Shown here: positions 51,382 through 61,217 of the stretch, in pieces
Layout: every line of letters begins with the position of its first letter
How positions within the stretch are numbered: position 1 is the stretch's first letter
Notes under the pieces: generated by a model
What the model was told of the DNA's origin: nothing
Database searches by the model: none
The model's input: the letters and a program-made list of their open reading frames with translations, nothing else
Assembly: GCF_000171815.1 (NCBI RefSeq)
Contig: NZ_ABGR01000001.1
Span: 558,001 to 622,000 of the forward strand
DNA length: 64,000 bases
Direction of reading: 5' to 3'
From: Vibrio sp. AND4
GTDB lineage: Bacteria; Pseudomonadota; Gammaproteobacteria; Enterobacterales; Vibrionaceae
Program-made: the position numbers and the translations under genes

Positions 51382-53343
51382 ATGTCATTACAAGCAAAAC
51401 TAATATGGCCGATTCTCGCTTTTATCTTGGTCGTGTTTGTTACATCACAAAGTTGCGTGTCATACATTAATTATCAATCCGCCAGACAAGCACTGACAGT
51501 TCAAACCAAGGCTCTCATCAAGGAAACATCCCATTCAATTAAAGGTGTGTTTGCCACAAAGAACAAGCAGCAAGCGCAATTGATTTTTGCCGATCTGTTG
51601 CAGGAGCCAAACGTAGCACGAGTAACGCTTTTCGACGAAGATAATCAGTTCTTTGCCACACTGACATTAAACGACACGGTGGTTCCTGCACAAGAGGCAA
51701 AACAACAAGGCTTGCTGCATGGAGTAGGAGAAGCATTATCGGTTCACTTTCTTGATGTACTAGAGCCTATTTTTCATGATGATCAGCGAATCGGAACAAT
51801 ACGTGTAACCAGCTCTCAATTGCCGTTAACAAAAATACGAGATGCCTTTATTCAAGACGCAGAGGTGTTCATGGTGATTCTTATGGTTGGCGGTGTTGTA
51901 CTCTACAAAGGTTTAGAGCACCAAGTGTTGCGTCCAGTGGCAGAAGTTAGCCGTGCACTTCAAGATGTTGCAAATGTGGAACCTCTTATTGGTGACGAAA
52001 TTGAGCATGGGTCAAAAAATGAGGTAGGGAAGTTGGTTTCTTCTTTCAACTCGATGTTAGATCGTCAACAAAGATTAGAAAAACAACACAAACAAATCGC
52101 AGAGCTCCAAGAACAGCGCATATCGTTCGCTGAAGAAGTCATGGAGTCGATTCAAGATGCACTACTCGTGACTGACAATTTAGGTCAAGTTATCTATTGC
52201 AATACAGCGACACACAGAATATTTGAGAAGACCTACCGTCGCATAGAAGTCACCAACATTTGTGACTTAATTCATACAAAAAAGCCAAATGATCTCAGAC
52301 AGATCCTGAACCGCGGCCTAGAGTTTGATGATATCCGCCTTGAGAGCGGACAAGAGGAACAGCAGCTCAGCCTAACGACTCGACGCCTTAAGGGTCATGG
52401 TTATCTTTTATTTATGATACAAGACATCACCAAAATGGAAGAAGTCATGAATCGTCAGCGTGTCGCCGGACGTCTGTTTGAAAACAGCCAAGATGGCCTC
52501 ATTGTCCTGAACCATCAAGGCATCATTACCATGGTAAACCCTGCGGTAAATAAGCTCATGGGGTTAGGGTCAGAGCAATTGGTTGGTAAACGATTTATTA
52601 AATCAATTCGCTGGCGAAAACTGCAAGCCATGCTGCCAACCATCCTAGAATCGATACACAACTATGGCATGTGGCAAGGGGAGGTGATTGAAAAAAACCA
52701 TATTGGTCAACTCATACCGATGTTCGCAAGAGTGAACCGTATCATTAAAAGCGAAAATCAAAGTACGTATGACATGGTGATCATTTTGTCCGACCTATCA
52801 AGTGCAAAAGAAATGGAACGCTTGGAATATTTAGCCCATCACGATGAATTGACCGATCTAGCGAACCGTTCCAAGTTCCACTCAGAACTTGAAGAATTAG
52901 TACAAAGATCAGGCTACCTACGAGAACAGTTTGCGGTACTGTACCTTGACTTAGACGGCTTTAAAGGTATCAACGACACTTATGGCCATGACGCAGGTGA
53001 TGAAGTACTCAAGATCGTCGCTAAGCGTATGACCGCAGCAACCAGACACGATGACCTGATCGCCCGTTTATCTGGGGATGAGTTCGCGATTCTGATCAAC
53101 CCAGCCAATCAAGAAATCGTCACACGTATCGTCGAACATTTGCTCGACTCGATTTGTTCAACCATTGAATATCGGGGCTCGCTATTCAATGTTGGCGTGA
53201 GTATTGGTGTAAAAATGGTTGGAGTAAACGAGAGAGATCCGACTAAGATTTTAAAGAATGCAGACACTGCTATGTATCAGGCAAAGAAAGCAGGCAAAGG
53301 CCAAGCAATTTTAATGGATTGCGAATCCCCAGATACAGTTTAA
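51382..53343 (+). CDS. Membrane diguanylate cyclase (HAMP-PAS-PAS-GGDEF)
   Basis: The 653-residue protein has membrane segments at about 7-27 and 160-178 enclosing a periplasmic sensor, then a HAMP-like region (about 180-235), two PAS domains (about 250-355 and 365-470) and a GGDEF domain (about 485-645). The active-site motif is SGDEF (RLSGDEFAIL), a functional variant, and DLDGFKGIND is intact. It should make c-di-GMP in response to a periplasmic cue. It has the opposite activity to the EAL protein at 39715. Confidence 0.9.
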   Translation: MSLQAKLIWPILAFILVVFVTSQSCVSYINYQSARQALTVQTKALIKETSHSIKGVFATKNKQQAQLIFADLLQEPNVARVTLFDEDNQFFATLTLNDTVVPAQEAKQQGLLHGVGEALSVHFLDVLEPIFHDDQRIGTIRVTSSQLPLTKIRDAFIQDAEVFMVILMVGGVVLYKGLEHQVLRPVAEVSRALQDVANVEPLIGDEIEHGSKNEVGKLVSSFNSMLDRQQRLEKQHKQIAELQEQRISFAEEVMESIQDALLVTDNLGQVIYCNTATHRIFEKTYRRIEVTNICDLIHTKKPNDLRQILNRGLEFDDIRLESGQEEQQLSLTTRRLKGHGYLLFMIQDITKMEEVMNRQRVAGRLFENSQDGLIVLNHQGIITMVNPAVNKLMGLGSEQLVGKRFIKSIRWRKLQAMLPTILESIHNYGMWQGEVIEKNHIGQLIPMFARVNRIIKSENQSTYDMVIILSDLSSAKEMERLEYLAHHDELTDLANRSKFHSELEELVQRSGYLREQFAVLYLDLDGFKGINDTYGHDAGDEVLKIVAKRMTAATRHDDLIARLSGDEFAILINPANQEIVTRIVEHLLDSICSTIEYRGSLFNVGVSIGVKMVGVNERDPTKILKNADTAMYQAKKAGKGQAILMDCESPDTV

Positions 53344-53397
53344 AAACAGCTCAGAAACCTTTAAACTAGACCGAATCACGTCAGAAGGAATCAGATA

Positions 53398-54414
53398 ATG
53401 AAAGTACTTGTTACGGGTGGTATGGGCTACATTGGCAGCCACACTTGTATTCAAATGATCGAAGCTGGAATGACCCCAGTTATCCTAGATAATCTTTACA
53501 ACAGTAAACCAACCGTCCTTGAACGTATTGAAAAAGTCAGTGGCGTGAAACCAGCATTTATTGAAGCGGACATTCGTGACAAGGCTGCGCTCGTTGATGC
53601 AATGCATGCGCATAACATTGAAGCCGTCATCCACTTCGCAGGTCTTAAGGCTGTCGGTGAGTCAGTAGAAAAACCGCTAGAATATTACGACAACAACGTT
53701 AACGGCACGCTGGTTTTGGTTGATGCAATGCGTGAAGCAGGCGTTAAATCTATTGTATTTAGCTCCTCTGCAACGGTTTATGGCGATCCTGCTTCTGTGC
53801 CAATTATGGAAAATTTCCCAACGAGTGCGACGAACCCATACGGTCGCAGCAAATTGATGGTAGAAGAGTGTCTGACTGACTTCCAGAAAGCCAACCCTGA
53901 TTGGAGCATCACGCTTCTTCGTTACTTCAACCCCGTCGGTTCGCATCCAACCGGAGAACTTGGTGAAGATCCGCAAGGTATCCCAAATAATTTAATGCCT
54001 TTTGTCTCTCAAGTTGCAGTAGGCCGTCGCGAATTCCTATCAGTGTTTGGCAGTGACTACTCAACCAAGGATGGCACTGGCGTGCGTGACTATATCCACG
54101 TTATGGATCTTTCGGATGGTCATGTCGCAGCACTTGACAAAGTAGGCAATAAGGCTGGACTTCATATTTACAACCTAGGTACAGGAAACGGCTACAGCGT
54201 ACTGGAAATGGTGAAGGCGTTTGAAGCTGCTTGCGGTAGAGAAGTTCCGTTCAAGCTGGTGGATCGTCGTCCAGGAGATATTGCTGAATGTTGGGCCGAC
54301 CCTTCAAAGGCTGCCAATGAACTTGGTTGGAAAGCCGAACGTACGCTAGAAGAAATGACGAGTGACACTTGGCGTTGGCAGTCAAATAACCCTCAAGGTT
54401 ATCCAGACGCTTAA
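53398..54414 (+). CDS. galE: UDP-glucose 4-epimerase
   Basis: The 338-residue enzyme has the NAD-binding motif GGMGYIGSH (7-15), the catalytic Ser-x24-Tyr-x3-Lys set with Tyr148 and Lys152 (NPYGRSK), and the VRDYIHVMDLSDGHV segment. It interconverts UDP-glucose and UDP-galactose for sugar use and surface polysaccharides. It stands alone here, without other gal genes, with its own terminator, suggesting a housekeeping role in precursor supply. Confidence 0.96.
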   Translation: MKVLVTGGMGYIGSHTCIQMIEAGMTPVILDNLYNSKPTVLERIEKVSGVKPAFIEADIRDKAALVDAMHAHNIEAVIHFAGLKAVGESVEKPLEYYDNNVNGTLVLVDAMREAGVKSIVFSSSATVYGDPASVPIMENFPTSATNPYGRSKLMVEECLTDFQKANPDWSITLLRYFNPVGSHPTGELGEDPQGIPNNLMPFVSQVAVGRREFLSVFGSDYSTKDGTGVRDYIHVMDLSDGHVAALDKVGNKAGLHIYNLGTGNGYSVLEMVKAFEAACGREVPFKLVDRRPGDIAECWADPSKAANELGWKAERTLEEMTSDTWRWQSNNPQGYPDA

Positions 54415-54474
54415 ACTTCCAGGCTTTACACTTTCCAGCCTCACAAATTAGTGATAGATGGCACTTTAGTAACA

Positions 54475-54500
54475 AAAAAGCGCGTTTCTGCGCTTTTTTT
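54475..54500 (+). terminator. Terminator of galE
   Basis: AAAAAGCGC pairs with GCGCTTTTT around GTTTCT and is followed by more T residues. Confidence 0.85.
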
Positions 54501-54621
54501 GATCTAAATCCGAAAAATTAGTAAATTACTGGTTAAAAGGTAGCTTCGATAAATAGAAATGATAAAATGCGCGCGACTATTAATTTAGGTCATAAATATT
54601 CACAGATTATCGGGGTAGGTC

Positions 54622-54696
54622 ATGGAACTTGGTTTAATCATCGCTTTCATCGTTGCATCAGCAGTTATGGTTAAGAAAGAGATGGCGAAGCAGTAG
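54622..54696 (+). CDS. 24-residue putative membrane small protein
   Basis: An ATG preceded by GGGGTAGGTC opens a 24-codon frame: start MELG, one hydrophobic stretch LIIAFIVASAVMV, then a basic tail KKEMAKQ. This is the form of small inner-membrane proteins with a single helix and a positive C-terminus. It has its own hairpin terminator 50 bases after the stop and lies between two other terminators, so it appears to be an independent transcript. It is too short for routine gene calling. Confidence 0.6.
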   Translation: MELGLIIAFIVASAVMVKKEMAKQ

Positions 54697-54747
54697 GGGT
54701 TTTCATTTTTCATTCTTTTCTTAACACTTTTGAAATGAAAGCGAACT

Positions 54748-54775
54748 AAAAGCCAGCATTGCGCTGGCTTTTTTG
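54748..54775 (+). terminator. Terminator of the small-protein transcript
   Basis: AAGCCAGC pairs with GCTGGCTT around ATTGC and is followed by T5. Confidence 0.85.
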
Positions 54776-54863
54776 TGTTTGTAACCTAAATACCGTGCTA
54801 ACGCGTATTTCTTGATAATTTGCAATCCTGTCAGAAAAGTTAAACTCGGTTGATAAAACAAAA

Positions 54864-54887
54864 AAGCACCTGACTGAGCAGGTGCTT
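54864..54887 (-). terminator. Terminator of hupA
   Basis: AAGCACCTG pairs with CAGGTGCTT around a 6-base loop; the minus strand continues with T6. It lies 29 bases after the hupA stop. Confidence 0.85.
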
Positions 54888-54915
54888 AATAATCAATGTT
54901 CTTAATCGTTGTGAC

Positions 54916-57087
54916 TTAGAACTGGTAATCTACAGAGAGTGCCCAGTTACGGCCTGGTAAGCTATGGAAGTCTTCATTGTCCTTGCTATCGAGACCGCGA
55001 ACATCTTGATACGTCAGGTACTTTTTATCAAACGCATTGAACAAGCCTGCCGTCAAAGTTAAGTCTTTAACTGGCATGTAGTATGCCGTTAAATCCATTA
55101 CACCATAGCCCCCAGAATCAATTTGATCTTTAGTAAACCAGTCGTCTTTCTTAGCGGCAAGCTTGAGAGACGCTAAACCGCCAAAATGATGCTCGACATT
55201 GTCATAACCCAAGCCCAAAACAGATGATAATGGTGCAACACTATCTAAAGCTTTGCCTGTCGTTTCATCTTTGCCGTCTAGGTAGGTAACAGAAACTTTT
55301 GTGTACATACCTTCTGGGGCAGAGAAAGTATCGTCAAGTAACAGGGTTGAACTGAATTCAACACCGGAAATCCTGACCTCAGAGCGGTTTACGATAGTAA
55401 ATCTGTCTTTGTTTGGGTCGATGCTTTCCAATTTTTCGGTATCAATAAAGTCTTTGTACTGGGTGATGAAACCTGTCAGTTCGAACTGGGCAGAATCATT
55501 TTGACCACGGAGGCCAATTTCATATGAGAGACTTTTTTCAGCTTCTAAATCTGGGTTAGGGACAAACTCGGCACCCTTGTCGTACTCATAGTAAAGCTGT
55601 TCAACGGTCGGTGCTTTAAAGCCTTGGCTGATTTGCGCAAAAGTACTGAGTTTGTCGTTAAGGTGATAAACCGCACCGAGCTTGCCCGTGAATGCATCAT
55701 TACTATTTTTAACATGCTTAGTTGTGAAACCTTCATCTGATGAGGGATCCGCCTCAAAAGAGTCGTAACGAATGCCTGCATTTAGCACGAGAGTATCGTT
55801 AAGTAAAAACGCGTTGTCTTGAAGGAAGATACCCCATTCTCTGACGTCTGCATCAGGTACTGTCGTCGCACCAGGCGCGCTAGTGCCATTGTCGTGGAAA
55901 ATATCTACATTTGTAAGACTAAAGTCTGTCATCGAAGAGTTTAGGCCATAAGTCAGTTCATGAATAGCGCTTTCAGATGTGACTACCTTGTCGAACTGAA
56001 CATCTAATTGACGTGATTCCTCTTCCGCTTGACGAAGGCGTGTACGATTACCGCTGTAGCCAATTCGACCTGTATGATCAGTGACGTTCGAGAAGTTTGA
56101 GTTTTTGCTATCTGTGACCTGATAGTTAAGGTCTAACTTCATCGAATCAAAAACTACGTTTGCTTTAGTTAACTCATAGTTGACACCATAACGTGTACGC
56201 GTCATTTCATCGCTACTTTTCGAATCAGCATATGTAACGCCAGGGCTGGGGCCGAAATTAAGTGTGTAATTGCCACGACGGTTGTTTTCGTCGTAGTTGT
56301 AGTCATAGCGCTCAAATACAAAACCAAGTTTGAATTCATCACTAACGTTGTAATAGGCTTTTGCGAGAATGTTACTCAGATCTTTATCCGCTGGATTCTC
56401 TAGGCCTCGATCAGAGCCATCAATGTCGGCCCCATCACCGTAGGTTTCAAGTTCACTACCTGTAGAGTAGGTGCCCATCAATAAAGTTTCGAGCTTGCCA
56501 CTCCGCATTGCCCAAGTTAAGGTGTTTTTGAACTGCTCATCGACAGAAAAGTAGCTCGATTTAATACCAAAACGAGTTTCATCACCGTCCGTTTTGAGTA
56601 CATCAGATGGATCTTTTGTTTTAAGAACAACAACGCCTGCCATTGCATCTGAACCATAGAGAGTTGACGATGGGCCCTTGTTGATTTCAATACTTGTCAA
56701 GGTGTCAAGCTCAATTGCGTTCGGGTAAATAGCCTGAACCGCACCACCGCCAGGGTTGAAAGGAGTCGCTTGCTCAACACCATCAATCACGACTTTAACT
56801 CGATCGCCTTCCATACCGCGAATGTTAAAACCGGAAATACCAAAACGACCAGATGTTGTGGCTTCTACCCCCGGAGTGTATTGAACGGCATCATAAAGGT
56901 TTTTTGAAAGTGTACGTTCAATATCTTTCGACGATACCGACTCTACTGAGGCTGAAACATCGTTTACATTCTGTTCTGTACGCGTCGCTGAAACAACGAC
57001 TTCGTTAAATGTTGAGCTTTCTTCTGCATATGCGCCTTGTGAAAGGGCGATAACAATAGAGGCTGACAAAATTGATTTTTTATACAT
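54916..57087 (-). CDS. hupA: TonB-dependent heme/hemoprotein receptor HupA
   Basis: The start at 57087 gives 723 residues with a signal peptide (ending about AYA-EE), a TonB box-like NEVVVSATR, a plug domain (NIRGMEGDRVKVVIDGVEQ) and a 22-strand barrel ending in DYQF. The FKAP...NPDL pair near residues 510-530 corresponds to the FRAP/NPNL motifs of heme receptors. No His lies between them. It is divergent from a LysR gene, as hupA and hupR are in V. vulnificus, and a Fur box lies between them. Confidence 0.85.
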   Translation of the reverse strand: MYKKSILSASIVIALSQGAYAEESSTFNEVVVSATRTEQNVNDVSASVESVSSKDIERTLSKNLYDAVQYTPGVEATTSGRFGISGFNIRGMEGDRVKVVIDGVEQATPFNPGGGAVQAIYPNAIELDTLTSIEINKGPSSTLYGSDAMAGVVVLKTKDPSDVLKTDGDETRFGIKSSYFSVDEQFKNTLTWAMRSGKLETLLMGTYSTGSELETYGDGADIDGSDRGLENPADKDLSNILAKAYYNVSDEFKLGFVFERYDYNYDENNRRGNYTLNFGPSPGVTYADSKSSDEMTRTRYGVNYELTKANVVFDSMKLDLNYQVTDSKNSNFSNVTDHTGRIGYSGNRTRLRQAEEESRQLDVQFDKVVTSESAIHELTYGLNSSMTDFSLTNVDIFHDNGTSAPGATTVPDADVREWGIFLQDNAFLLNDTLVLNAGIRYDSFEADPSSDEGFTTKHVKNSNDAFTGKLGAVYHLNDKLSTFAQISQGFKAPTVEQLYYEYDKGAEFVPNPDLEAEKSLSYEIGLRGQNDSAQFELTGFITQYKDFIDTEKLESIDPNKDRFTIVNRSEVRISGVEFSSTLLLDDTFSAPEGMYTKVSVTYLDGKDETTGKALDSVAPLSSVLGLGYDNVEHHFGGLASLKLAAKKDDWFTKDQIDSGGYGVMDLTAYYMPVKDLTLTAGLFNAFDKKYLTYQDVRGLDSKDNEDFHSLPGRNWALSVDYQF

Positions 57088-57148
57088 TGGCTTCAATACC
57101 TTAAATCCATAAGAGGCAATAACAACGTGCAGCATGTTATTAGATCTA

Positions 57149-57167
57149 AATGGTAATTACTATCATT
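57149..57167. promoter_or_regulatory. Fur box
   Basis: AATGGTAATTACTATCATT is a near-perfect inverted repeat, with two symmetric departures from the Vibrio Fur pattern AATGANAATNATTNTCATT. It is 62 bases upstream of the hupA start, where Fur would repress under iron sufficiency. Confidence 0.8.
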
Positions 57168-57320
57168 CAGGTTATTGTTTAGTGTCAATTTTATCAGTCA
57201 AATTTTATAATACTTGAGAGGTAGTCTTTAATAATCAATCTGTTATATTGTGTTAAGTTATATTTCCAATCTTTTCCTAAACGCCATCAATGTGATTAAG
57301 ATCACACTAAAGGAGCCAAT

Positions 57321-58208
57321 GTGCAGAGCCCAATCACTTTAGAAGCACTTCATATCCTCGATGCAATTGATAGAAGAGGAAGCTTTGCTGCCGCTGCAAA
57401 TGAGTTAGATCGCGCGCCATCATCACTCAGTTATCAAATACAAAAACTTGAGCAAGATCTTGATATCAATATTTTTGACCGCTCAGGCCACAAAGCACAT
57501 TTCACTGAAGCAGGAAGATTGATATTAGAGCGTGGCAAGACGATTCTTCAGGCAAGCGAGAAACTGGTTAATGATGCTACCTTATTGGCTAACGGGTGGG
57601 AGCTCGATATCACCGTCGCGTTTGATGGCATCATTCCTATTGCCAACTTTTTCCCAATGGTCAACGCGTTGGCTAACATCAGCACGACTCGCGTAAGACT
57701 GCAAGAAGAGATACTGGCGGGAGGCTGGGAGTCACTCAATACAAGCCGTGCTGACCTGCTTGTTTGCCCGCCACTGGAAACTTTACCGCAGGACGTAAAA
57801 GCGGAGAATATTGGGAAAATGCGTATGATATGGGTTGCGGCAGCCGACCACTATGTGCACAAGCGAAAGGGTGACTTCGATGATGCTGCGAGAGAAAAAT
57901 ACCGAGTCATTGCCATTGCAGACACCGCTAGGGAGCAACCTGCAATGTCTATTAACGTTATGCAAAAACAGCCAAGACTGACAGTAACTAACTTTCCGGC
58001 AAAAGTTGAAGCACTGACTTCTGGACTAGGGATAGGCACACTGCCAAGTCAAATTGCGCAACCTTTAATTAAGAATGGCATCTTAAAACGAATTGAAGGC
58101 TCAGAAGATCAACCCGTTGATATTATTCTAGCGTGGCGACGAAACGCGATGGGGGAAGCGAAATCATGGTGTGTTCAATATTTAAAGAAAAATTGGCAAC
58201 TTAAGTGA
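57321..58208 (+). CDS. hupR: LysR-type regulator HupR
   Basis: The start is GTG at 57321 with AAAGGAG upstream. The 295-residue protein has an N-terminal helix-turn-helix (about 18-40, SFAAAANELDRAPSSLSYQI) and a LysR substrate domain. It is divergent from hupA; in V. vulnificus HupR activates hupA in the presence of heme. The ligand and operator are not visible, but the intergenic region of 233 bases is large enough for a LysR site. Confidence 0.85.
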   Translation: MQSPITLEALHILDAIDRRGSFAAAANELDRAPSSLSYQIQKLEQDLDINIFDRSGHKAHFTEAGRLILERGKTILQASEKLVNDATLLANGWELDITVAFDGIIPIANFFPMVNALANISTTRVRLQEEILAGGWESLNTSRADLLVCPPLETLPQDVKAENIGKMRMIWVAAADHYVHKRKGDFDDAAREKYRVIAIADTAREQPAMSINVMQKQPRLTVTNFPAKVEALTSGLGIGTLPSQIAQPLIKNGILKRIEGSEDQPVDIILAWRRNAMGEAKSWCVQYLKKNWQLK

Positions 58209-58261
58209 CAATGTCACGAAAATGAGAGTTCGTTAATACGAATAAAATTAGGCTATACGTG

Positions 58262-58284
58262 GGGACGTTGTTATTCGTCCCTTT
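58262..58284 (+). terminator. Weak terminator after hupR
   Basis: GGGACG pairs with CGTCCC around an 8-base loop, followed by TTTAG only. Confidence 0.4.
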
Positions 58285-58347
58285 AGTTAGCTCTATTTCC
58301 TTTGCCTTGTCCGTCTAGAGCGATCGGTGCAATCAAGAACTATCGAA

Positions 58348-60981
58348 TCAATTAAGGACAAGTGTCATATCGGCGATGCCGTCAGCAAACTGTATATCGA
58401 GTTCAAAACCTAAACTTTGAGCAAGAGACAACATGCCTCGATTGGTTGGCATCGTCATCCCAGACATTTGTTTTGTGCCTTTCGCTTGGCAATAAGCAAT
58501 GATCTTTTGCATCAACACCTTGCCTAATCCTTTTCCTTTTAAATCTGATCGAACCAAAATAGCAAACTCAGCATCGCTGTTGTCAGGGGTAATCAACGCA
58601 CGCGCGACACCAATAATTAAAGGCCCATCTTCATCAAACGCTACCGCAACGAACGCCATTTCACGATCAAAATCGATTTGAGTGAGGTTCGCTAATGCCT
58701 CGTGGTTAAATTCACCCACATTCGAAAAGAATCGCTTGTAGAGATCCTCTTTAGACACGCTATCAATAAACTGAGCGTGCATAGGCTCGTCCTCCGGCAA
58801 AATAGGGCGAAGTAGAATAGGCTGCCCATCTTTCAATGTTACGGTTTCTACAAACTCTGCGGGAAAAGGGCGAATTGCTAACCGTTCTTGCGCATCACCG
58901 TCGTATCGCTTTAAAGACAAATCAGCGTCAATAATGGTTAAGTCGCTACCAGACACAAGTACTGGATGTATATCCAGACCTTCTATTTCTGGTAACTCAA
59001 CAACCATCTGAGAGATGCGCACCAAGAACTTCGAGAGCTCGGTAATGTCGAGCGCATCTTTATGTTTCTGTAATCGCACCTTACCTGACTTAAGAGCAAT
59101 CACGATTAAATAGCGCGCGAGGTTCATATTAAGCGGAGGCAGCGCTGCAACAGCATCTTGCGTAATATTCCAGTCCGAGCCGCCTTGTCCAAGTAAAATG
59201 ACGGGCCCGAACACCTTATCCACCGCAATACTGACACGTAACTCTTCTGCGCTGCCAAGCTTCGCCATCCCTTGCACCAAAAGGCCTTGCAGGTTTGCAG
59301 CAGGGTAACTGAGCTTGGCAGTATCCAAAATGGCATGCGCTGCACTTGAAACTTCTTGGCTATTACGCAAGTTGAGCGCAACACCGTGTACATCTGATTT
59401 ATGAGGGATATCTGGAGATCGCAGCTTTACCGCAACCGGGTAGCCAATATTCTCAGCCATATGAACAGCCTCTGTCACATCTGAAGCAATCCAAGTCGGG
59501 AGGATATGAAAACCAAACTGCTCAAATAATGGGCTGGATTGGTGAGTATCCAAAGACACTGTGTTTTTATCCAGCAACTGTTCTTTTATCCATTGACGAG
59601 CAGAACTTACACTTCCAGAATGCAGTGGTTCCGCCGTTGTTGGTGTTTCCATCAGCTGCTTTTGATTACGCCTGTACTCAACCAGATGCATGTAAGCAAC
59701 AACCGCACTTTCTGGCGTTCGATAGGTAGGAATGCCAGCTCGGGTAAATACAAGGCGAGCTTCTCTTGATGTTTGTTCACCGGACCAATTAGTCAGAATA
59801 TTGAAGTGTTTCTGTCTAGGATGCGCTTGTATAGCTTCTATGATCGCGTTTGCTGTCTCTAAAGAATCAGACACAGCAGAGGGGCTGTGCATGATCAAAA
59901 TAGCATCAGCACAGTCGTTATTCATGAGTGTCTTTATCGTTTCGACATAACGTTTCTTCGTGGCATCGCCAGCCAAATCAATGGGATTTACCTCACGCCA
60001 ACAACTTGGTAATACCGCACTTAACTGTGTTACAGAAGCTTCATTAAGCGAAGCAAGCTTGCCACCTCGCTCTAACAAGGTATCCACTGCCATAATTGCC
60101 GGGCCGCCACCATTAGTAATAATGGCCAGGCGCTCACCTCGCAGTGGTACCGAGTGTGTCAGTGTCTCTACGGCAGCGAACAGTTCATGGGTATTGCCTA
60201 CACGCAACATACCGGTTCGGCGAATGGCGGAGTCATAGATGACGTCTAACGAATCGACGTCTTGATCACCAAGCGTTCTGGCTTGCGTCGATTTCCCAGC
60301 TTTCAATACTAAGATACGTCTGTTACGTGACGCCGCACGAGCTGCAGACATGAAACGCCGCGCGTCTTTGATAGTATCCACATAAAGAAGAATCGCTTCT
60401 GTCTTCACATCCATACTTAAATAATCGAGCAATTGAGCAAAGTCGACGTCTCGACCTTGACCAATAGAAATAAAAGCAGAAAAGCCGATATTTTTGTCAT
60501 TCGCCCAATCCAATACGGTTGTACATACAGCAGCAGATTGAGATATAAAAGCAATCTTACCAGGTAAGGCTGCAACAGGAGAAAACGAACAATTAAAGTG
60601 ATGCCAAGGCAAAATAACGCCGAGACTATTGGGGCCAATAACGCGGATATTTAACTCAGTGACATCAATATTTTCGGCATCATCAGAAATCACGATTGCA
60701 AACTCGGTTCCTCGTTCATCGAGGTCTTTCAATAGCGGTTTATTGCGCGCAACATTTGTACAGAGAATCGCAATATCCGGTGTATAGGGCAGGGAAGCAA
60801 CGTTTGGATAAGCAATCACTCCAGACACGGATTTATATTTTGGAGTAACAGGCATAATTGCGCCGTCAAAACCGCTTTGAAGCAAATTACGCATCACGAC
60901 TTGGCCCGCTCGTAACTCTTTTGGAGAAGCACCAATCACTGCAACAGAATTTGGTTTGAAGAGCTTATGTAACTTATTCAT
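58348..60981 (-). CDS. pat: Peptidyl-lysine acetyltransferase Pat (PatZ/YfiQ-like)
   Basis: The 877-residue protein combines an NDP-forming acyl-CoA synthetase-like part (about 1-450, SVAVIGASPKELRAGQV and the VLIITNGGGPAI-like AIITNGGGPAIMA), an ATP-grasp-like domain (about 480-690) and a C-terminal GNAT domain (about 715-875) with RSDLKGKGLGKVLM. This is the PatZ layout, which acetylates acetyl-CoA synthetase and other lysines. It is divergent from the SPOR lipoprotein gene. Confidence 0.92.
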   Translation of the reverse strand: MNKLHKLFKPNSVAVIGASPKELRAGQVVMRNLLQSGFDGAIMPVTPKYKSVSGVIAYPNVASLPYTPDIAILCTNVARNKPLLKDLDERGTEFAIVISDDAENIDVTELNIRVIGPNSLGVILPWHHFNCSFSPVAALPGKIAFISQSAAVCTTVLDWANDKNIGFSAFISIGQGRDVDFAQLLDYLSMDVKTEAILLYVDTIKDARRFMSAARAASRNRRILVLKAGKSTQARTLGDQDVDSLDVIYDSAIRRTGMLRVGNTHELFAAVETLTHSVPLRGERLAIITNGGGPAIMAVDTLLERGGKLASLNEASVTQLSAVLPSCWREVNPIDLAGDATKKRYVETIKTLMNNDCADAILIMHSPSAVSDSLETANAIIEAIQAHPRQKHFNILTNWSGEQTSREARLVFTRAGIPTYRTPESAVVAYMHLVEYRRNQKQLMETPTTAEPLHSGSVSSARQWIKEQLLDKNTVSLDTHQSSPLFEQFGFHILPTWIASDVTEAVHMAENIGYPVAVKLRSPDIPHKSDVHGVALNLRNSQEVSSAAHAILDTAKLSYPAANLQGLLVQGMAKLGSAEELRVSIAVDKVFGPVILLGQGGSDWNITQDAVAALPPLNMNLARYLIVIALKSGKVRLQKHKDALDITELSKFLVRISQMVVELPEIEGLDIHPVLVSGSDLTIIDADLSLKRYDGDAQERLAIRPFPAEFVETVTLKDGQPILLRPILPEDEPMHAQFIDSVSKEDLYKRFFSNVGEFNHEALANLTQIDFDREMAFVAVAFDEDGPLIIGVARALITPDNSDAEFAILVRSDLKGKGLGKVLMQKIIAYCQAKGTKQMSGMTMPTNRGMLSLAQSLGFELDIQFADGIADMTLVLN

Positions 60982-61217
60982 TGTGACTCCTTGGCCATTG
61001 GCGCCGAGAACGAACGGTCAATCCTCATACAATCATAAACGAAAGCACAGCTCTTTAAATATGAACAAGCCAGCCATTGATGCAAAAACAAACGATGTAT
61101 ATGGAGTTTGTGTCGCTCATCACACCAAAGTTACAGTTTCTTGCGTTTGGAGCTTGATAAAATAGTCTGCTATCGGCATGATTTATTGAATTATTTATAC
61201 AGAGCGTTTGTTACTTC

